Below are positions 12,601-25,544 of a stretch of DNA of 64,000 nucleotides, in pieces. The notes under the pieces are model-generated. The model was given only the letters and a program-made list of their open reading frames with translations, ran no database searches and was not told where the DNA came from. A program made the translations under genes and the position numbers. The DNA is from Hippophae tibetana (Eukaryota > Streptophyta > Magnoliopsida > Rosales > Elaeagnaceae), in contig CM072806.1 of assembly GCA_037013495.1 (NCBI GenBank), forward strand, positions 27,592,001 to 27,656,000, written 5' to 3'. How positions within the stretch are numbered: position 1 is the first letter of the stretch; the number at the start of each line of letters is the position of its first letter.

Positions 12601-13540
12601 TCATCATGTCATACACCAAAGTGGTAACATTATTAACTTGTAAGTCAAGATTGGGGTTAGTGCTCACCTCATTTACATTTCCTTGTAGATTACTACGATT
12701 TCCAAGTTGAGAGTTGGATGTCATAGTTGTAATTAAGTTCCTTACCACATATGGGGTTTTTGTTTACTAAGGCTTTTCCACTAGCAGCATCTACCATGCT
12801 TTTCTCCATTGGTATTAGTCCCTTTTAGAAGTATTGGAGGAGATCTGTTGCTCACTTTTTGGTGGTGAGGGTAGTTGGCACATAACCTTTTGAATATTTC
12901 CCAGTATTCACATAGGGTTTCTCTATTAAGTTGTCTTATGCCACTGATTTCTTTTTTGATTAGTGTGGCCTTGGAAGATGGAAAATACCTGTTCAAGAAA
13001 TTTTGGTCATATCAACCTATATGGAGATAGTACCTTAGGGAAGATAGTAGAGCCCTTCCTTTGTACTATTATCAAGTGAGAATAGGAAGGCCCTAAGCTT
13101 GATTTTCTCTTTTTTGACCCTAACTTGTTTCATGCTGAAGCAAACTACACGAAATTATTTCAAGTGTTTATTTAGGTTTTTTCTAGCTAGGCCCTTGAAA
13201 GTAGGTAACAAATGTATTAGTATAGATTTAAGTTCTCTTCCTACCTCTAAGTTGGGGCACACTATGCATAAGGGTTGCTACTCTAAGTCAACTGTAGCTA
13301 ATTCCTTTAGTGTTGGATCAATTGCTACCATCACTTATTATTCGATTTCTGATTCACTTAAAGAAATGGATTCGGTAATATCTTCTTATAGTGACCCTTT
13401 TGATCTTAAATTGTAAGATTGTCCTTGTTATATTCAATAAGTTCCTTAGAGTAAAGAAAAAAAGAAAGAAGAAAAACTAGTAAACTAGTAAACTGAAATT
13501 GAGAAAATAAAATAAAAATTAAACTAATAATTAGTGGTGA
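12600..13540 (-). pseudogene. Athila-like gag relic of element A'
   Basis: Minus-strand translation gives LRAFLFSLDNSTKEGLYYLP (about 13110-13050), then FPSSKATLIKKEISGIRQLN followed by EYWEIFKRLCANYPHH (12990-12850), then VNEVSTNPNLDLQVNN (about 12670-12620). These are the consecutive conserved blocks of the retrotransposon gag domain in Athila-type elements. Several stops and a frame change lie between them. It sits directly downstream of a primer site and LTR (13555-15092) in the right order for a 5' element end. The C-terminal end is lost at about 12600, where another LTR begins. Confidence 0.8.
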
Positions 13541-13554
13541 AATTGTCAAGTCAA

Positions 13555-13572
13555 TCCCTAGCAACACCACCA
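13555..13572 (-). other. Primer binding site, tRNA-Asp type
   Basis: On the minus strand TGGTGGTGTTGCTAGGGA matches the Athila-type primer site TGGCGCCGTTGCCGGGGA at 14 of 18 positions. It lies 6 bases inside the LTR end at 13579, as expected for a site where tRNA-Asp primes minus-strand DNA. Confidence 0.8.
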
Positions 13573-13578
13573 AAAGCT

Positions 13579-15092
13579 TGAACAAAATGTACAAGTGATA
13601 AGTAAATCAAAAACAAAGGTTATCAAACGCATGATGATTGTGACAATGATCCTACTTATTAGCTTGTTAATTAATTAGCAAAGGGGCTTTTGAAAATCGT
13701 TTTTAAATAAGAATAAAACTTAAAACAATAAATAAAATAATGAGCACATTATGAGAAAGATGTGGTTATAAGACTATTCTCACCACTACCTTATAAGCTA
13801 AACAATTATGTCATGAATCAATACTTAGTTTCTTAATCCTAAATTACTCTCGTAACCTAGAATCATCCTTCAATTCTTAATTTTAGCTTTATAAATCTAG
13901 ATACACTTAAGACTTCCCATATTTTCTTACTCTTTATTGATTAATGGTACAATCTATTAACTAATTTAAATCCTGAACAACCTAGAGGTTCACTTACTAT
14001 ATTGGATCCATTCATTACATTAAGTTCTAAAAGAAGATAGCTAAACAACATAAGATTAGAACACTTATTTAACCTTTAACGAATGTATATAACCCTACCC
14101 ATGACAAAAGCCACGACGTACCACTTTGAATAAGAATATTAGTGATTGGATACCAATATTTTAGACTAGATGTAAACATAGACATTTATAGTATTGTCCT
14201 TTAAATATAGAGTCAAACACATCAAAAATCAAGGATTGAATATAAAAATTCATTATGATAGTAATTTAATAAAACCATATTCCTAGGCTTCAAAGTTTCC
14301 CACAATCACATAAATAAATTAGCTAGACATGGATTCTAAAAGAATCATAATTAAAATCATAGAAAACAAGAAGGAGAAGAAGAAGAAATTTCCCTTAATC
14401 ATATAAATAAGTTAGCTAGACATGGATTCTGAAAGAATTTAAAATCATAGAGAAGAAGAAGAAGAAGAAGAAGAAGAAGAAGAAGAAGAATAAGAAAAAG
14501 AAGAAGAAGAAGAAGAATGTCTATGAATAATCTCCAACTCCTCAATCGCCTCTTCAAATCCTATCTTACCTCTAGTCTCCAAATTCTCTACAAACCTAAG
14601 TGTATTTTTTGTAAATTCTATATTTAAAATTTGTTCCTATTTTATGTTTAACCTTAGTTACCTATTTATAATATAAGAGTAACATACAATGTAATTAGTA
14701 TTAGGGCTGTAGTGGTATAAAACAATTAAAATTTTAAGCCTAAAAAATCTATATTAAGTGGGATTATGAATGCTAAAAATCTAGGGTTTTAGTGCAAATT
14801 TGAGAGCATGGATAGTGGTGCACATATACTTATGTTGCGATGCACTCTTATTTTTCACATTTTCATGTTTTGACCCCTCCTTGTTATATTATGTATAAAC
14901 TTTAACATTCAGGTCCTCCATTGTATGATAATTATGTCCTAGTTCTGAGGATTTGTTTCCTTTTTCATTTGCATATTTTAACATCCAAAAATACTTGAAA
15001 TACATCAAAACATACCCCGTAATTCCAAAACACAATTCATTCTTTTGGCCCTAATAAATTATAAGATATGCGTGCTTTTTAGGCATATATCA
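13579..15092 (-). repeat. 5' LTR of Athila-like element A'
   Basis: Reads on the minus strand from TGATATATGCC (15092) to TTGTTCA (13579), 1514 bp, and aligns by eye in reverse complement along its length with the LTRs of element A (17111-18694, 30321-31813), for example the block around ATAGTGGTGAGAATAGTC. Contains a GAA microsatellite. U3 carries promoter and R-U5 carries leader in intact elements; nothing shows activity here. Confidence 0.85.
14447..14518. repeat. GAA microsatellite
   Basis: About 20 AGA/GAA triplets, interrupted once by TAAGAAAAA, inside the A' LTR. A shorter GAA tract lies 75 bp to the left (14372-14388), followed by a partly duplicated 50-bp block (AGCTAGACATGGATTCT twice). 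Confidence 0.9.
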
Positions 15093-16240
15093 CTAGCCAT
15101 ATAGAGCATCTATGTAACAGCAAGGAAAACCGACCTAGTTTACCAAACATCAACTAATGTTGAGCTTCTATAACTCTAGAAAGTAAAGATATCAACAAAC
15201 CCTAATGATCATCATTTATAACCAAATTTTCTTGGCTTGCCTTAACGAACCATCCCAAGGTTGGAAAATCCACGAAATTAGGTTTAAATAGCCATGCCAA
15301 TGGTGTCACTAATCATGAGGTAGATGTTTATAGCTATAGTTGTTAGAGGGACACCACCATAGGAGAGTAGAGATTCACATATAAAAGAAGATCATGCCTT
15401 AGTAGGTTAAGTCACACCCTAGGGGACTATGCTATTAAGAATGCCACCTCCAAGGTTATGCTCTATAGATCATAGTCTTCTAGGTTCCACAATCTTGGAT
15501 GTTACCACATAAGCCATACTAGACTTGATGGATTGCTACCTTCTAGGCCATACTATCCAGATAATATTCCTTCTATGTAGCACTACCTTACTCTCCATCC
15601 TCCAAATAATGGATCCATACTACATTAAATGACTATGGATCTAAGTTATCCAGGTCATGCTTGATGAGATAGATACACTCCCTTACAAGTAGTGATGTTT
15701 GGGGTCACCACCATAGGATGAGAAGTCTGAGTCACTACCCCCTAGACTATGCTAAGCTAGAAGCAACTTCTAGTTGTGACATCTAGATATGTGGCTAACA
15801 TTACATCTTGAATAAAGATGATACAAAATCTAAAAGATGAAGCACTTCTAAAAAGGATCACCCATCCCTGAATTTCTTTGAATTAAGCACACTTCACTTA
15901 TAGGTTCCAAAGGAATGGTTACTTAATCCTTTTACAAACCAATTTTTCACTAGAAGATAAGAAATATGTAGTATAACTTCCTATCTCCAACAAGTAAAAG
16001 GCTACTACACCAACGATGAAAAATCCTAGATCGAGAAATACTTATCCTATAAACACAAACAATCATTATCTCAAGAGCATATCACCTTAGTATTCCTGTT
16101 AGTTAGAGTTCTAGAGAAGTTGAGTGCGAACACACTCATTTAGTTACAACTACCCTCAAGTGGGGTAGAACTTCACCCAAAAATCCATGAGTGAAAGTGG
16201 AATGCAGAAGTAGGTGATGCAGAATTTTTAATTGCTCGGA
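15093..16240. other. Unassigned sequence, no gene recognised
   Basis: Less AT-rich than its neighbours, with stops in all frames. It may be the target DNA in which D1 inserted, or decayed internal sequence of another element. I could not match it to any family. Confidence 0.4.
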
Positions 16241-17110
16241 AGTCCACGAATCACTAGCAAACTTATGGTAAGTTTACCTTGAGGTGAGTCTCTAATGGAA
16301 TTTGCAATATTTTTAAAATTCACTTGTTTTTTTAATGACTTAAATGAAGAATCCTAAACACTTTATCAATTGTTAGTCTAAAGATGATTGTAAAATCTTA
16401 AATACTTTAAACAATTGTAATTAAATGGATATTTGTTGTTGAATTAATATAGATGAATGAGTATGGAAAATTTGCTAGCTAACCATTCATGGATATAATG
16501 ACTTAAATGATTTTGCACAATATAGCTTCAAAAGTTAGAATGGTTGATTTTTCCCTTTCTTAAATAAGAGGATCCCAAGTGATCATGGCGAGCTCCCACA
16601 AATCTCAATTAAGCAATTACTTTCTTAATCATGCTTGTAATTAGTTAATTGATAAATCGAAGGAAAATTAACTAATCATTTTATTTAACAAAAGTCAATG
16701 CAATTAAATTATACTCTTATTCATAAATGCACAATCAAACATAGATGATGCATCTAATGCCTAATTATAAAATAGTCATTTTATTCATAAATTAGAATGT
16801 CCAATAATAGTCCACAAATAAAGATTTTAAAAGCTACGAAAAAGAAATAAGTTAACTTTAATTAAATAGCATCATCCAATTGTTCATCCACTTATGGAAG
16901 CAAAACTAATATCCCATACAATAATTTTGCCTAATATAATTAAATTAATCACAATCAATTTAATTACAAAAGAAATAATCAAAATACATAAATAAATAAG
17001 ATATAACATGTAAAGTACCCAATTTGGGAAGATTGAAAAAAGATGTCACATTTATGAGAAAAGGTTTGTGGCCAACTAAAGCATGTGGGCCATGGTATGG
17101 AAAAGTTTAT
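16240..17110 (-). repeat. D1 3' LTR, distal part (left of the element A insertion)
   Basis: Minus-strand LTR-like sequence related to the D2 LTR (compare GATGATGCATCTAATGCCTAATT near 16745 with GATGACGCATCTAAAACCTAATT near 37955). It ends at GGGCCATGGTATGG next to element A, and the rest of the LTR lies at 31819-32170. The left boundary is approximate. Confidence 0.6.
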
Positions 17111-18694
17111 TAATACATGCCTAAAAATCACACATATCTAGTGATTTATTGGAATTAATTAAATGAATTAATTTTTAATATTAGATTTTAACCTAAGTAT
17201 TTTATAAATTATTTTTTTAGAATCACGAGGTATGTTTTGATATATTTCAGGCATTTTGGACTTAAAAGATACAAATGACAAATGACCAATCAAATCCTCA
17301 CAATTAGGGGCATAATTGTCATATAATAAAGGACCTCAATGCATACATTTTTACAAGATACATAAAGGAGGGGTTAAAACATTAAATTGTCAAAATTAAC
17401 CATGTGTTGTGGCATGATTATATATGCATTGTGAAACAACACTCAAGATGAATTGTAGAGCTCTGGAAACAAGTTCATGCCGTGGTATGAATTGAAGCAC
17501 GTCGTGGCTCATGCAGTCAAATTTGCCCTAAAATGCTTAATTTGAAGCACATATCTATCCAAAATATTCAAGATTTATTAGATTAGCATTTTAATTGTTT
17601 TAAACCTCTACAATCCTAATAATATCTTCATTTTAACTACATTGTAACTCTTTTATTATAAATATATAGCTAGGGTTAAGAACAAAATTAGTCATAGATT
17701 GTAGACATAAAAGTTTATAGAAAATATGTAGATCTACAGAGAAATTAAATGGTAGAAGTAAGATAGAAGTTCAAAGAGGCAATTAAGGAGTTGGAATTCA
17801 GCCACTGATATTAATCATTAGCTTCTTCTACTTCTTATTTTTCTTCTATGTTTTTCAATATTTTAATTATGATTCTTTTAGAATCCATGCCTAGTTAATT
17901 TATTTATGTTATTGTGGATAATTTCCAAGACCTAGACTATAATTTTAATTTATAAAATGTTATGATGATTTTAGATTCAATCCTTGATTTTTGATGTGTC
18001 TAACTCTATATTTAAATGCCATGACTATGTCTATCTGAGTTAGAGTAATCAACAAGTTTACTGTATGTATATGTTTAATGCTACTTTAATATGTTACTAG
18101 ATTATTATTTATGTAGTCGCTAATATTCTTATTCAAAGTAGTATCTTATTTCTTTGTGACAGTGTGATAAGTAGGGTCAATACCTTCGTTAAAAGTTACT
18201 AAGAATTGTAATCTTGTATAGTGTAGTCATCTCTTTTTTAGAACTTAATGTAATGAATGAATTATATTGCAACTATGACTAGATTATTCTGATTTAGGTT
18301 GATTTATGATGGTATTCTAATTCAGTTACAAAATAAGAAAATGTGCATTTTAAATCTTGTCTTAGCTGCATAGATTACCTAAGCTAGAGTTAAGAATTCA
18401 ATAATAATTCTAATATTGATTAATGATATAATTGGTTAGATGATAGGTTAGTGGTGAGAATAGTCCCATAATCATATGTTTATCTTAATTTGTGTGCTAA
18501 TGTATTTTATTTATTGTTTTATGTTTTATTTTTAATTAAAAATAATTTTTAAAACCCTTTTTACTAACTAACTCATAAGCTAATAAATAGTATTGTTTAT
18601 TGTAGAAATCCTCGTGGGTTTAGCAATTTTATTTTAAATTTTTTATCACTTGTATAGTTTGATAAGGTATACTTGCATGTTTCCAAACGTAAAA
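17111..18694 (+). repeat. 5' LTR of element A
   Basis: Starts TAATACATGCCTAAAAATC and ends near CCAAACGTAAAA; aligns over its whole length with 30321-31813. Contains GTTGTGGCATG at about 17406 and CCGTGGTATG near 17481, a word type shared with the other gypsy LTRs of the window. Confidence 0.85.
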
Positions 18695-18700
18695 TGTTTT

Positions 18701-18718
18701 TGGCACCATTGTTAGGAA
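18701..18718 (+). other. Primer binding site of element A, tRNA-Asp type
   Basis: TGGCACCATTGTTAGGAA against the Athila-type TGGCGCCGTTGCCGGGGA. Most differences are C-to-T or G-to-A, the signature of deaminated methylated cytosines. Confidence 0.85.
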
Positions 18719-18959
18719 TTATTTTACAATTTTTCTATTAATTATTTGTTAATTTTTATTTATTTAATTTATTTTAATTTAATTTATATTTTTCTCCTAA
18801 ATTCTTTGTCACTAATTATTTGATCAATTTTTATTTTTATTTTCTTAGATTTTGATTTTAACCTCTTTTTGATTTTGATTTTGATTTTAACTTGACTTCT
18901 TTATAAATATTTTTAGGATAGATCTGAATCTACTTCTTCAAGTGAATCTAAAACTAAAC

Positions 18960-20150
18960 ACAAAGATATGGCAAGAGTAGACCAAACACTTAAGGAATTA
19001 GCTACACCTATCTTGGAGCAACAACCCTTGTGCATTGTGTACACTAACTTGGAGGTATAATTTAAACTCAATATGGACTAATACATCTTTTATCTACATT
19101 TAGAGGCTTAGGTGGAGAAGATACAAATAAGAACTTAAAAGAGTTTCACATGGTATGCTCTACCATGCAACCAGTTAGAGTCACCAAAACGTAAATTAAA
19201 CTTAGAGCATTCTTGTTCACACTTGCTGACAGTACAAAGGAATGACTCTATTATCTCCCTTCATAGGCTATCTCCACATGGTCTGACATGACCAATTTAT
19301 TTTTCGATAGGTAGTTTCCATCTTCTAAGGCCACACAAATTAGAAAAGAAATATGTGGCATAAGACAATTCAATGGGAAAACCGTATATGAATACTAGGA
19401 AAGATTCATAACCGGTTATGTGAAAGCTGTTCTCATCACCATGTTAGTGAGAAATTTCTTCTCTAATATTTCTATGAAGGATTAGTGCCTATGGAGAGAA
19501 GCATGGTAGATGCCCTTAGTGGAGGAGCCTTAGTGAACAAAACTTTACATGAGGTTTGAAATCTAATTGCAACTATGGCATACCAACTCTCAACAATTTT
19601 TCATCCATAGTAACCCACAAGTAAAGGTAAATTAGGTAAGTACTAACTCTATTCTTGAGGCTCAAGTTAATACACAAGACACACAACTCTCTTCTTAAAA
19701 GTATGCATGTGATGTAATAAACATGTCATACATTCTACTTGCAAAATTTTTCCCAAAATGGAAGAATCTACACAAAGTAAACAATAAGAAAAATGGAAAG
19801 ATAGAAGCAAACTAAGCAAGTTCAATGAATTAGAGGGTCCTTAAAGAGTAACCAATATAATCAAAATAAATATCCACGTGTCTATCAATCCATGATGAAT
19901 GCATCTAAGGGTATAACTAAATTTTTGATGCCATGCATAATGTGTGATATGTAAAATTTGTTTACTCTACATGCCATCATATATGCTTATACAAGCCAAG
20001 AAAATTGAAATATAGACTCAAGTTGAATCAAGCTTCATATGTCCTTAACTAGTCTCTCTTCACTAAAGTAAGTGCGAGCCTAGAAGAAATCAATAGTTCT
20101 TTCAAAGTTTGTAATGATAGGCTAAGATATGGTTAGAGGAGATAAGATAT
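18960..20150 (+). pseudogene. Element A gag relic
   Basis: Plus-strand blocks: LATPILEQQPLCIVYTNLEV (about 19000-19060), LRAFLFTLADSTKE (about 19200-19242), FPSSKATQIRKEICGIRQFN (about 19317-19376) and LEAQVNTQDTQLSS (about 19660-19695). The same blocks in the same order occur in the A' gag on the other strand. Stops interrupt it at many points (for example within the first block and after STKE). Position 260 bp after the primer site fits the 5' end of an Athila-like element. The zinc-knuckle region is not recognisable. No ORF survives. Confidence 0.8.
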
Positions 20151-22039
20151 TTAGATTTGAACACACATTTTTGGATCCAATCAAATAGATAAGTTCATAT
20201 ATGTGACACTTATACCCTTAACTTGGGTTCTTTTCTCTTTACTTCTCATACTTCTCAAACTTATCATACTTCTCAAATTTCAACCAATGAAGTTTTGAGA
20301 ATAGTACACAAAATTAATATGTTTATGCAACACTTCCTTAACATACTTAATATCTTTTTCACTTTTCTATTTTTTTTCTTTTGTTTCCTCCTTCCTATTG
20401 TTTTTAAATAAAAATAAATAAATCTCAACAGTTTGTTTTTCATTTTCTTTTCCCCATCTTCCCCATTTTTTTTAATATCATTTCATTTTTACTCTTCTTT
20501 TTTTTGGTTGATTGAAACCAAAAGGTAATATAGAAAACCCAAAGAACATACCAAAAAATATGGTCAATTCAAGGGTGGATAAGGTAAGTTGGGAAAAAAT
20601 ATTTGGGCTAAGCCAGTATTTAGGTGCAAAGAATTGAATAGATAACATAATGACCCAAAAGAAGAGAGATTGAGTATAAGAAAAAAATGGTGGTAAGAAG
20701 GATCAAATGATTCAAGGATGACCTAAATCCTTTTTTGGAACCAAGTAGCACTTAGAATTTCACCTTAAGAGACACAAAAAGTGAATTATAGAGCTTGTTA
20801 GAGATATACAAATCATCAAGGCAAGAGAACCACACAAAATAACCATACAAAATCACAATGATATGGAATGTACAAAGGAAATATGACATATTTTTGATAA
20901 AACAAATATGAAAAATTTAGCAATACATGATCTCAAAGAATACACATATCAAAATATCAACACTTTAGTTTTGATCAAATGCATGACAAACATATATCAA
21001 TATGATCCCTCTAAAATACATTATACATGCAATAGTTTATCAAATAGAAAACCTGTTAGTCTCATAAAACACAAAACAATAACTACCAAGGGAGATGATA
21101 GGAAAAGTATTAAAGTAGAAGGATGCCTAATAAGAAGGAGAAAGGTCCTCAAATGAGACAATTAGCAAAACTCACATCATCGTTATTCAGGAGAAAGAAA
21201 GAAATTGACTAACTAGTGAAAAACAAAAGTAACGTCATTAAAAGAAAAAAGAAAAAAAGGGATGCTACTTAAATCACTACGTATATGAGAAAGGAAAAGT
21301 TTCCAACATAGAAACACAAGACATGTTAGACAGGGACAATAGCATAAACAATATGAGTGCTAACAAAACACATAAGTATAGATATGACACAGTACATATG
21401 ACAAATTTCCTAAACATAGGTATATAATATATATGACATGGAATATGAATGAAAAGATTGCAAAAAGTATAATCCTAATACTTTGACTCTGCATGATGAT
21501 CGTGTGGCATGATGCATATACAAAAGGACATAAAGGAAGAAGCAAGCAGTATGCAAGGCACATGCACATAAGGAACATGTTAAAACAACTAGCATGTGAT
21601 AACACTATTAAAGGATCAACCAGACATGTAAAGCAAAAAATATGGAAATTAACGTATTGTGCACACCAAGGAAAAGTAAGAGAGGGACAAGAAAAAGTGT
21701 CAAACAGAAGAACACAAAAAATGACATAAATTCATATACATAAAGATGACAAATAAAGAGAGGAATGAAATTAAGAAAATAAACCCTAACAGATAACCTT
21801 CAAATAATGATAAAATGATATCCCTATGATTAAAGAATTTATAAGGGGAAACATAACATAGAGATAGTCTTTGACTCATATTAGCATAAGATGTGTATGG
21901 AACTTGTGATCTATTTTATTTATAGTTTTTAGAAAATTTAGTAGGGTCTTCTATATAAGCTCGGCTAGGAAAAGTTTTTGAGGAAAATTTATTTCTTTTT
22001 GAACTGTGCCTCAAGTGCATAATATAACCTACTTGAATA
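20151..22039. other. Unassigned sequence between element A gag and the copia relic C1
   Basis: No gene recognised. The right part (about 21880-22000, minus strand) resembles the sequence downstream of gag in the related copia C2 (compare AAGTTCCATACAC with GAGTTCCATATAC near 45920), so C1 extends at least this far. The C1 3' LTR was not found, and the A/C1 junction is unresolved. Pyrimidine-rich tracts fill 20340-20520. Confidence 0.45.
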
Positions 22040-24355
22040 TACACAGATGAGCCATAATAGCTACATCCAAAAAAAGAAGATTGGGGTGAATTCGGAGAAG
22101 AATTTTGATATGAACTCCTTACATATCTAGGGAACTACCTAGCAAGATGGCTAGTATTTCCATAAAGATAATAGATATGACGAATGGATTTAGAGAACTG
22201 GGTCCCTAACTATGAGTAGTTGTAAGAAGAGGTGCTCATCTTAACTTTCATATGAGGATGAGAAGTTAATTCATTACAATGGGGTCTCATATGCCCTAGT
22301 TCATCGTAATAGTGCCAAGTAGGGATAGCCATATGAAGAGGTAGTGGACCATTACTAGAGCAACGGGAAGTATTGGCTATAGGTGAAAGGTTCACCTTGC
22401 TAGAGGAATCAAGCTTGAATGTGACATCTGACTTACCTATAGGGGTGGCAGCCATTAACTTCAATTTAGAATCTTGTTCAATAGACTTGTTAAACTTAAA
22501 AGCTATAGAAGTAGAAGTATAAATCCCATCATTATACCCGATATTTCTTTTATCACCAAATGAATTTGTGTTATTGATAATTTCACTTAATGTTTTGGAA
22601 CCAAAATCATTTTGTTGATAGTAGAGGAAGATTAAGCTAGTTCTTTTTCATTCATGTAGAGTTTATTTTTTAAAGTTATAATCAAATATTTCTTTTCTTT
22701 AAGGAAAGATTCTAGGTAAGTCATTGAATTCTTGAGAATCCCAACTCTCTCATTCATATGTTTCACTTTAGCATTTTTCTCAATGAAAACATAAGTGAAA
22801 TACTCCCTGGTACTTTCAAGAATAATTATCTATTTATTTAACTATTCAATTTCATCCTTCTGTTCATTTGCAGGACCATGATTGACATACAAAGAAGTAA
22901 CTTTATTAGAGGTGGAACACTTCAATTATTCCTCAAGTATCTTCACATTCTTGTGATTTGCGTCAAACCTTTCTTGCAAATAAAAATGTCTCTTTTGAAT
23001 GACCTTATACATGTTAGTGAGATCCTGTTGTTGATAACCAGTTGGGACTTTTTTTCCTCAAGAGTTTTCTTTGGAACACTTATCTTGCAATCCTTTTCAT
23101 CCAAGCTATCCAAAGAATTTTCTTATTTTTTTTAATTTGAGGTGCTCCAATAAGAGTGCATTGTTTGAATAAAGCAATTCATGATGCTCATCTTCATCAT
23201 CATCAGTTTCAGCTATAGCCTCTTGAACTTCTAAGGTGGCAATCAGAGGATCAATGACATTACTTGAAGTAGAGAAATCATGAAAGTTAATTTCATCCTC
23301 ATCTTCATTGCTAGAACTATCTGAAATAGGAACCTCAATCTTTACTGCATAATCATTTGTATGTTTTTCCTAAAGATAATGCACTACAATGTGACCAAGT
23401 TTCCCATGTTCAAAGTATTAGATCTTGTTTAAGTGCCTTTTTCTTGGTTTCATAGATTCATTATCTAAATCGTCATCTACTTTTATAGATTTTGAGCATT
23501 TAGATCCCAAACTACCTTTTCCAATACCTTTGTAGGAGGGCTTCTTCTTTTTGAAGAATCTTGTGAATCTTAGAGCAAGGAAAGCCATTTGTTCCTTATC
23601 AAGATCATAATCATAATTAATAAAAGTGGCATTTGTGTCAATACTAGGACCATTTCCCTAGGTAGTCATAAGAACCAAATTCTTTCACTTCTTGAAAGTA
23701 AATGGCTCTTGACTTGGCAATAGGTGATGCAATTTGAAGACTTACAGGACACTAACTAGTTCATTTACTATAAGCTCACTAGGTTTGTATTGATTCACAT
23801 ACTATAACTTTGGCATGAAATCTATATGGTAGACTGGAAATAATCTTCTCAATTTATTTTTCTTCACCGATAGGTCTACCTAGGTTGTATGAATAATTGA
23901 CAATGTTTGAGAACCATGCATAAAACTTATCAAAGATTTCATCTTTTTGCATAATGCACAACTCAAAGTCTTTATTTAATTTGAGAATTCTAGATCTCAT
24001 AACAATATACATTACTCCATGAGTTATCTTCAGAATGTTCCATGCTTGCTTAGATGTAGTACAACTCTGTATTCTTCTAAACTTATCAAACATCACAGTC
24101 CTAATAACAACATATAAACCTTTACTATTCCATTCACACTCCTTGCTTTCTTCCATTGTCTATTCTATCATTAGTTTAGGAATCACAAAATTATTGGGTA
24201 GGGTTATAGTAGAGTAAGTTCATCCATTCTTTACAGGAAATCATACACGATCTCCTTGACACCATAAAATGCCTTCATTTGTGATGTCCAATATGCATAG
24301 TTCAGCCATTGAAAAGTAGAGGTCTACCGACATTACTTCCTTCTCCTAACTCCAT
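22040..24355 (-). pseudogene. SIRE-like copia C1: gag (UBN2 type) with degenerate zinc knuckles
   Basis: Minus strand from an ATG at 24355. Early block RPLLFNG (about 24330). UBN2-type gag core SKQAWNILKITHGV followed by ILKLNKDFELCIMQKDEIFD (24156-23854). A polar linker with acidic clusters (about 23600-23160). WHYYDELGHMRPHCN at about 22320-22276, a zinc knuckle with its first Cys pair damaged. A second degenerate knuckle near 22150. Many stops. The equivalent region of C2 (46086-48384) has the same order. Gag forms the particle that binds element RNA. No integrase or reverse transcriptase follows. Confidence 0.8.
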
Positions 24356-24430
24356 CAGTGTGTGTGTGTGTGAAATAGCTAGCTAATAGAATCAACACTG
24401 GTACGATTAAGACCAAAAGGGTACACCTAT

Positions 24431-24446
24431 ATACTCTAATGCCAAT
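24431..24446 (-). other. Primer binding site of C1, initiator-tRNA-Met type
   Basis: On the minus strand ATTGGCATTAGAGTAT matches the copia site ATTGGTATCAGAGC closely and starts immediately at the LTR end. Confidence 0.8.
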
Positions 24447-25544
24447 TGAAAGAGTCTATAACTTGGTACATTACCAGGTTAGGGAGATGTAGATTCCTTA
24501 AGGAATCAACCCTAACTCGCTCAAATAGGAAAAGAAACACTTGTGCAGTTCACATAGTAAAAACACCAATTATATAGTATCAAAAGGCTGATAGCCTAGA
24601 TCAATAGATACTATATAAAATCAATAAAAAGTAGGAAAGAATATAAAGGCTTTCTTGTCGAAGTTTAAGCTTTTCGTATGTTCTAACATACACACCTTAT
24701 ATCCTTAGGTTACTTGAGACAATCACTTAGTAGCAAATGATATAATATAAAACCACTATTATTTCTATTATTCAAGGCCTCCATCTAAACTTACTATTAC
24801 TACTCTTTACTTATTGCTTTGTAATGAGCTTGGTTTAACACTCAAACTTGATTGTCCTCCAAAACCCATTGCAGTATGATTGATAAACCTTGATTAGTGA
24901 CACGAAGTGTAATTTCTCACACTCAGGGACATATAATTTACCACTAATATCAAATAATTTAGGGGTAACACCCAGTCAAATAATGTATGCACACATATAA
25001 TGATTTGATAACTAACCATAAAATGACCCACTCTCAAATGCTCTCCAAAATAATTTCAACAATAGATATAAATATCAGTGTGAATTTTGGAAGAGTTATT
25101 GCTCTTAAACAATGGGTAATAAATAAGAGAAATAAGAGGGGTATTTATAGAACTTGGATTTCCACCTCACCAGCTACCTCGCCAAGGGTGTTAGCAAGGT
25201 GGTAAAAAGTCATATTTTTTTGTTTCAAATTTTTTTGAGTAAATTCCATCAATACCCACACCTGAAATGAATCAAAAATGCAAGTGACAACATCGACTCA
25301 CTCACACACTTTCTCATTGAAAACCATAACCCAATACTTAGCATGCATACTATGAAAACCAACCTCGTGGTATGTGTAAACATGCTTGCATACAAATTGT
25401 ATCTAACTATATGCGTGTGTGAATTACTAATCTATAGTAACCAAGCTTACACAAAGTAAGACAAATACACTAAGTGAAATAACAGACACTGTGTTTTGTA
25501 CATGGGAAGCCAACGCAAAGGAATGGAGTACAACATGACTTATT
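24447..25544 (-). repeat. 5' LTR of copia C1
   Basis: Homologous to the solo LTR at 37994-39225 in reverse complement: near the outer end GGAAGCCAAC and the initial TAAGTC, near the inner end TGAAAGAGTC. 1098 bp, somewhat shorter than its relatives. Right of it, element A sequence resumes. Confidence 0.8.

Noticed and set aside
21360..21729. Open frames of 60-80 codons on both strands
   Set aside because: They overlap in antisense, show no family resemblance and fall in decayed copia sequence.
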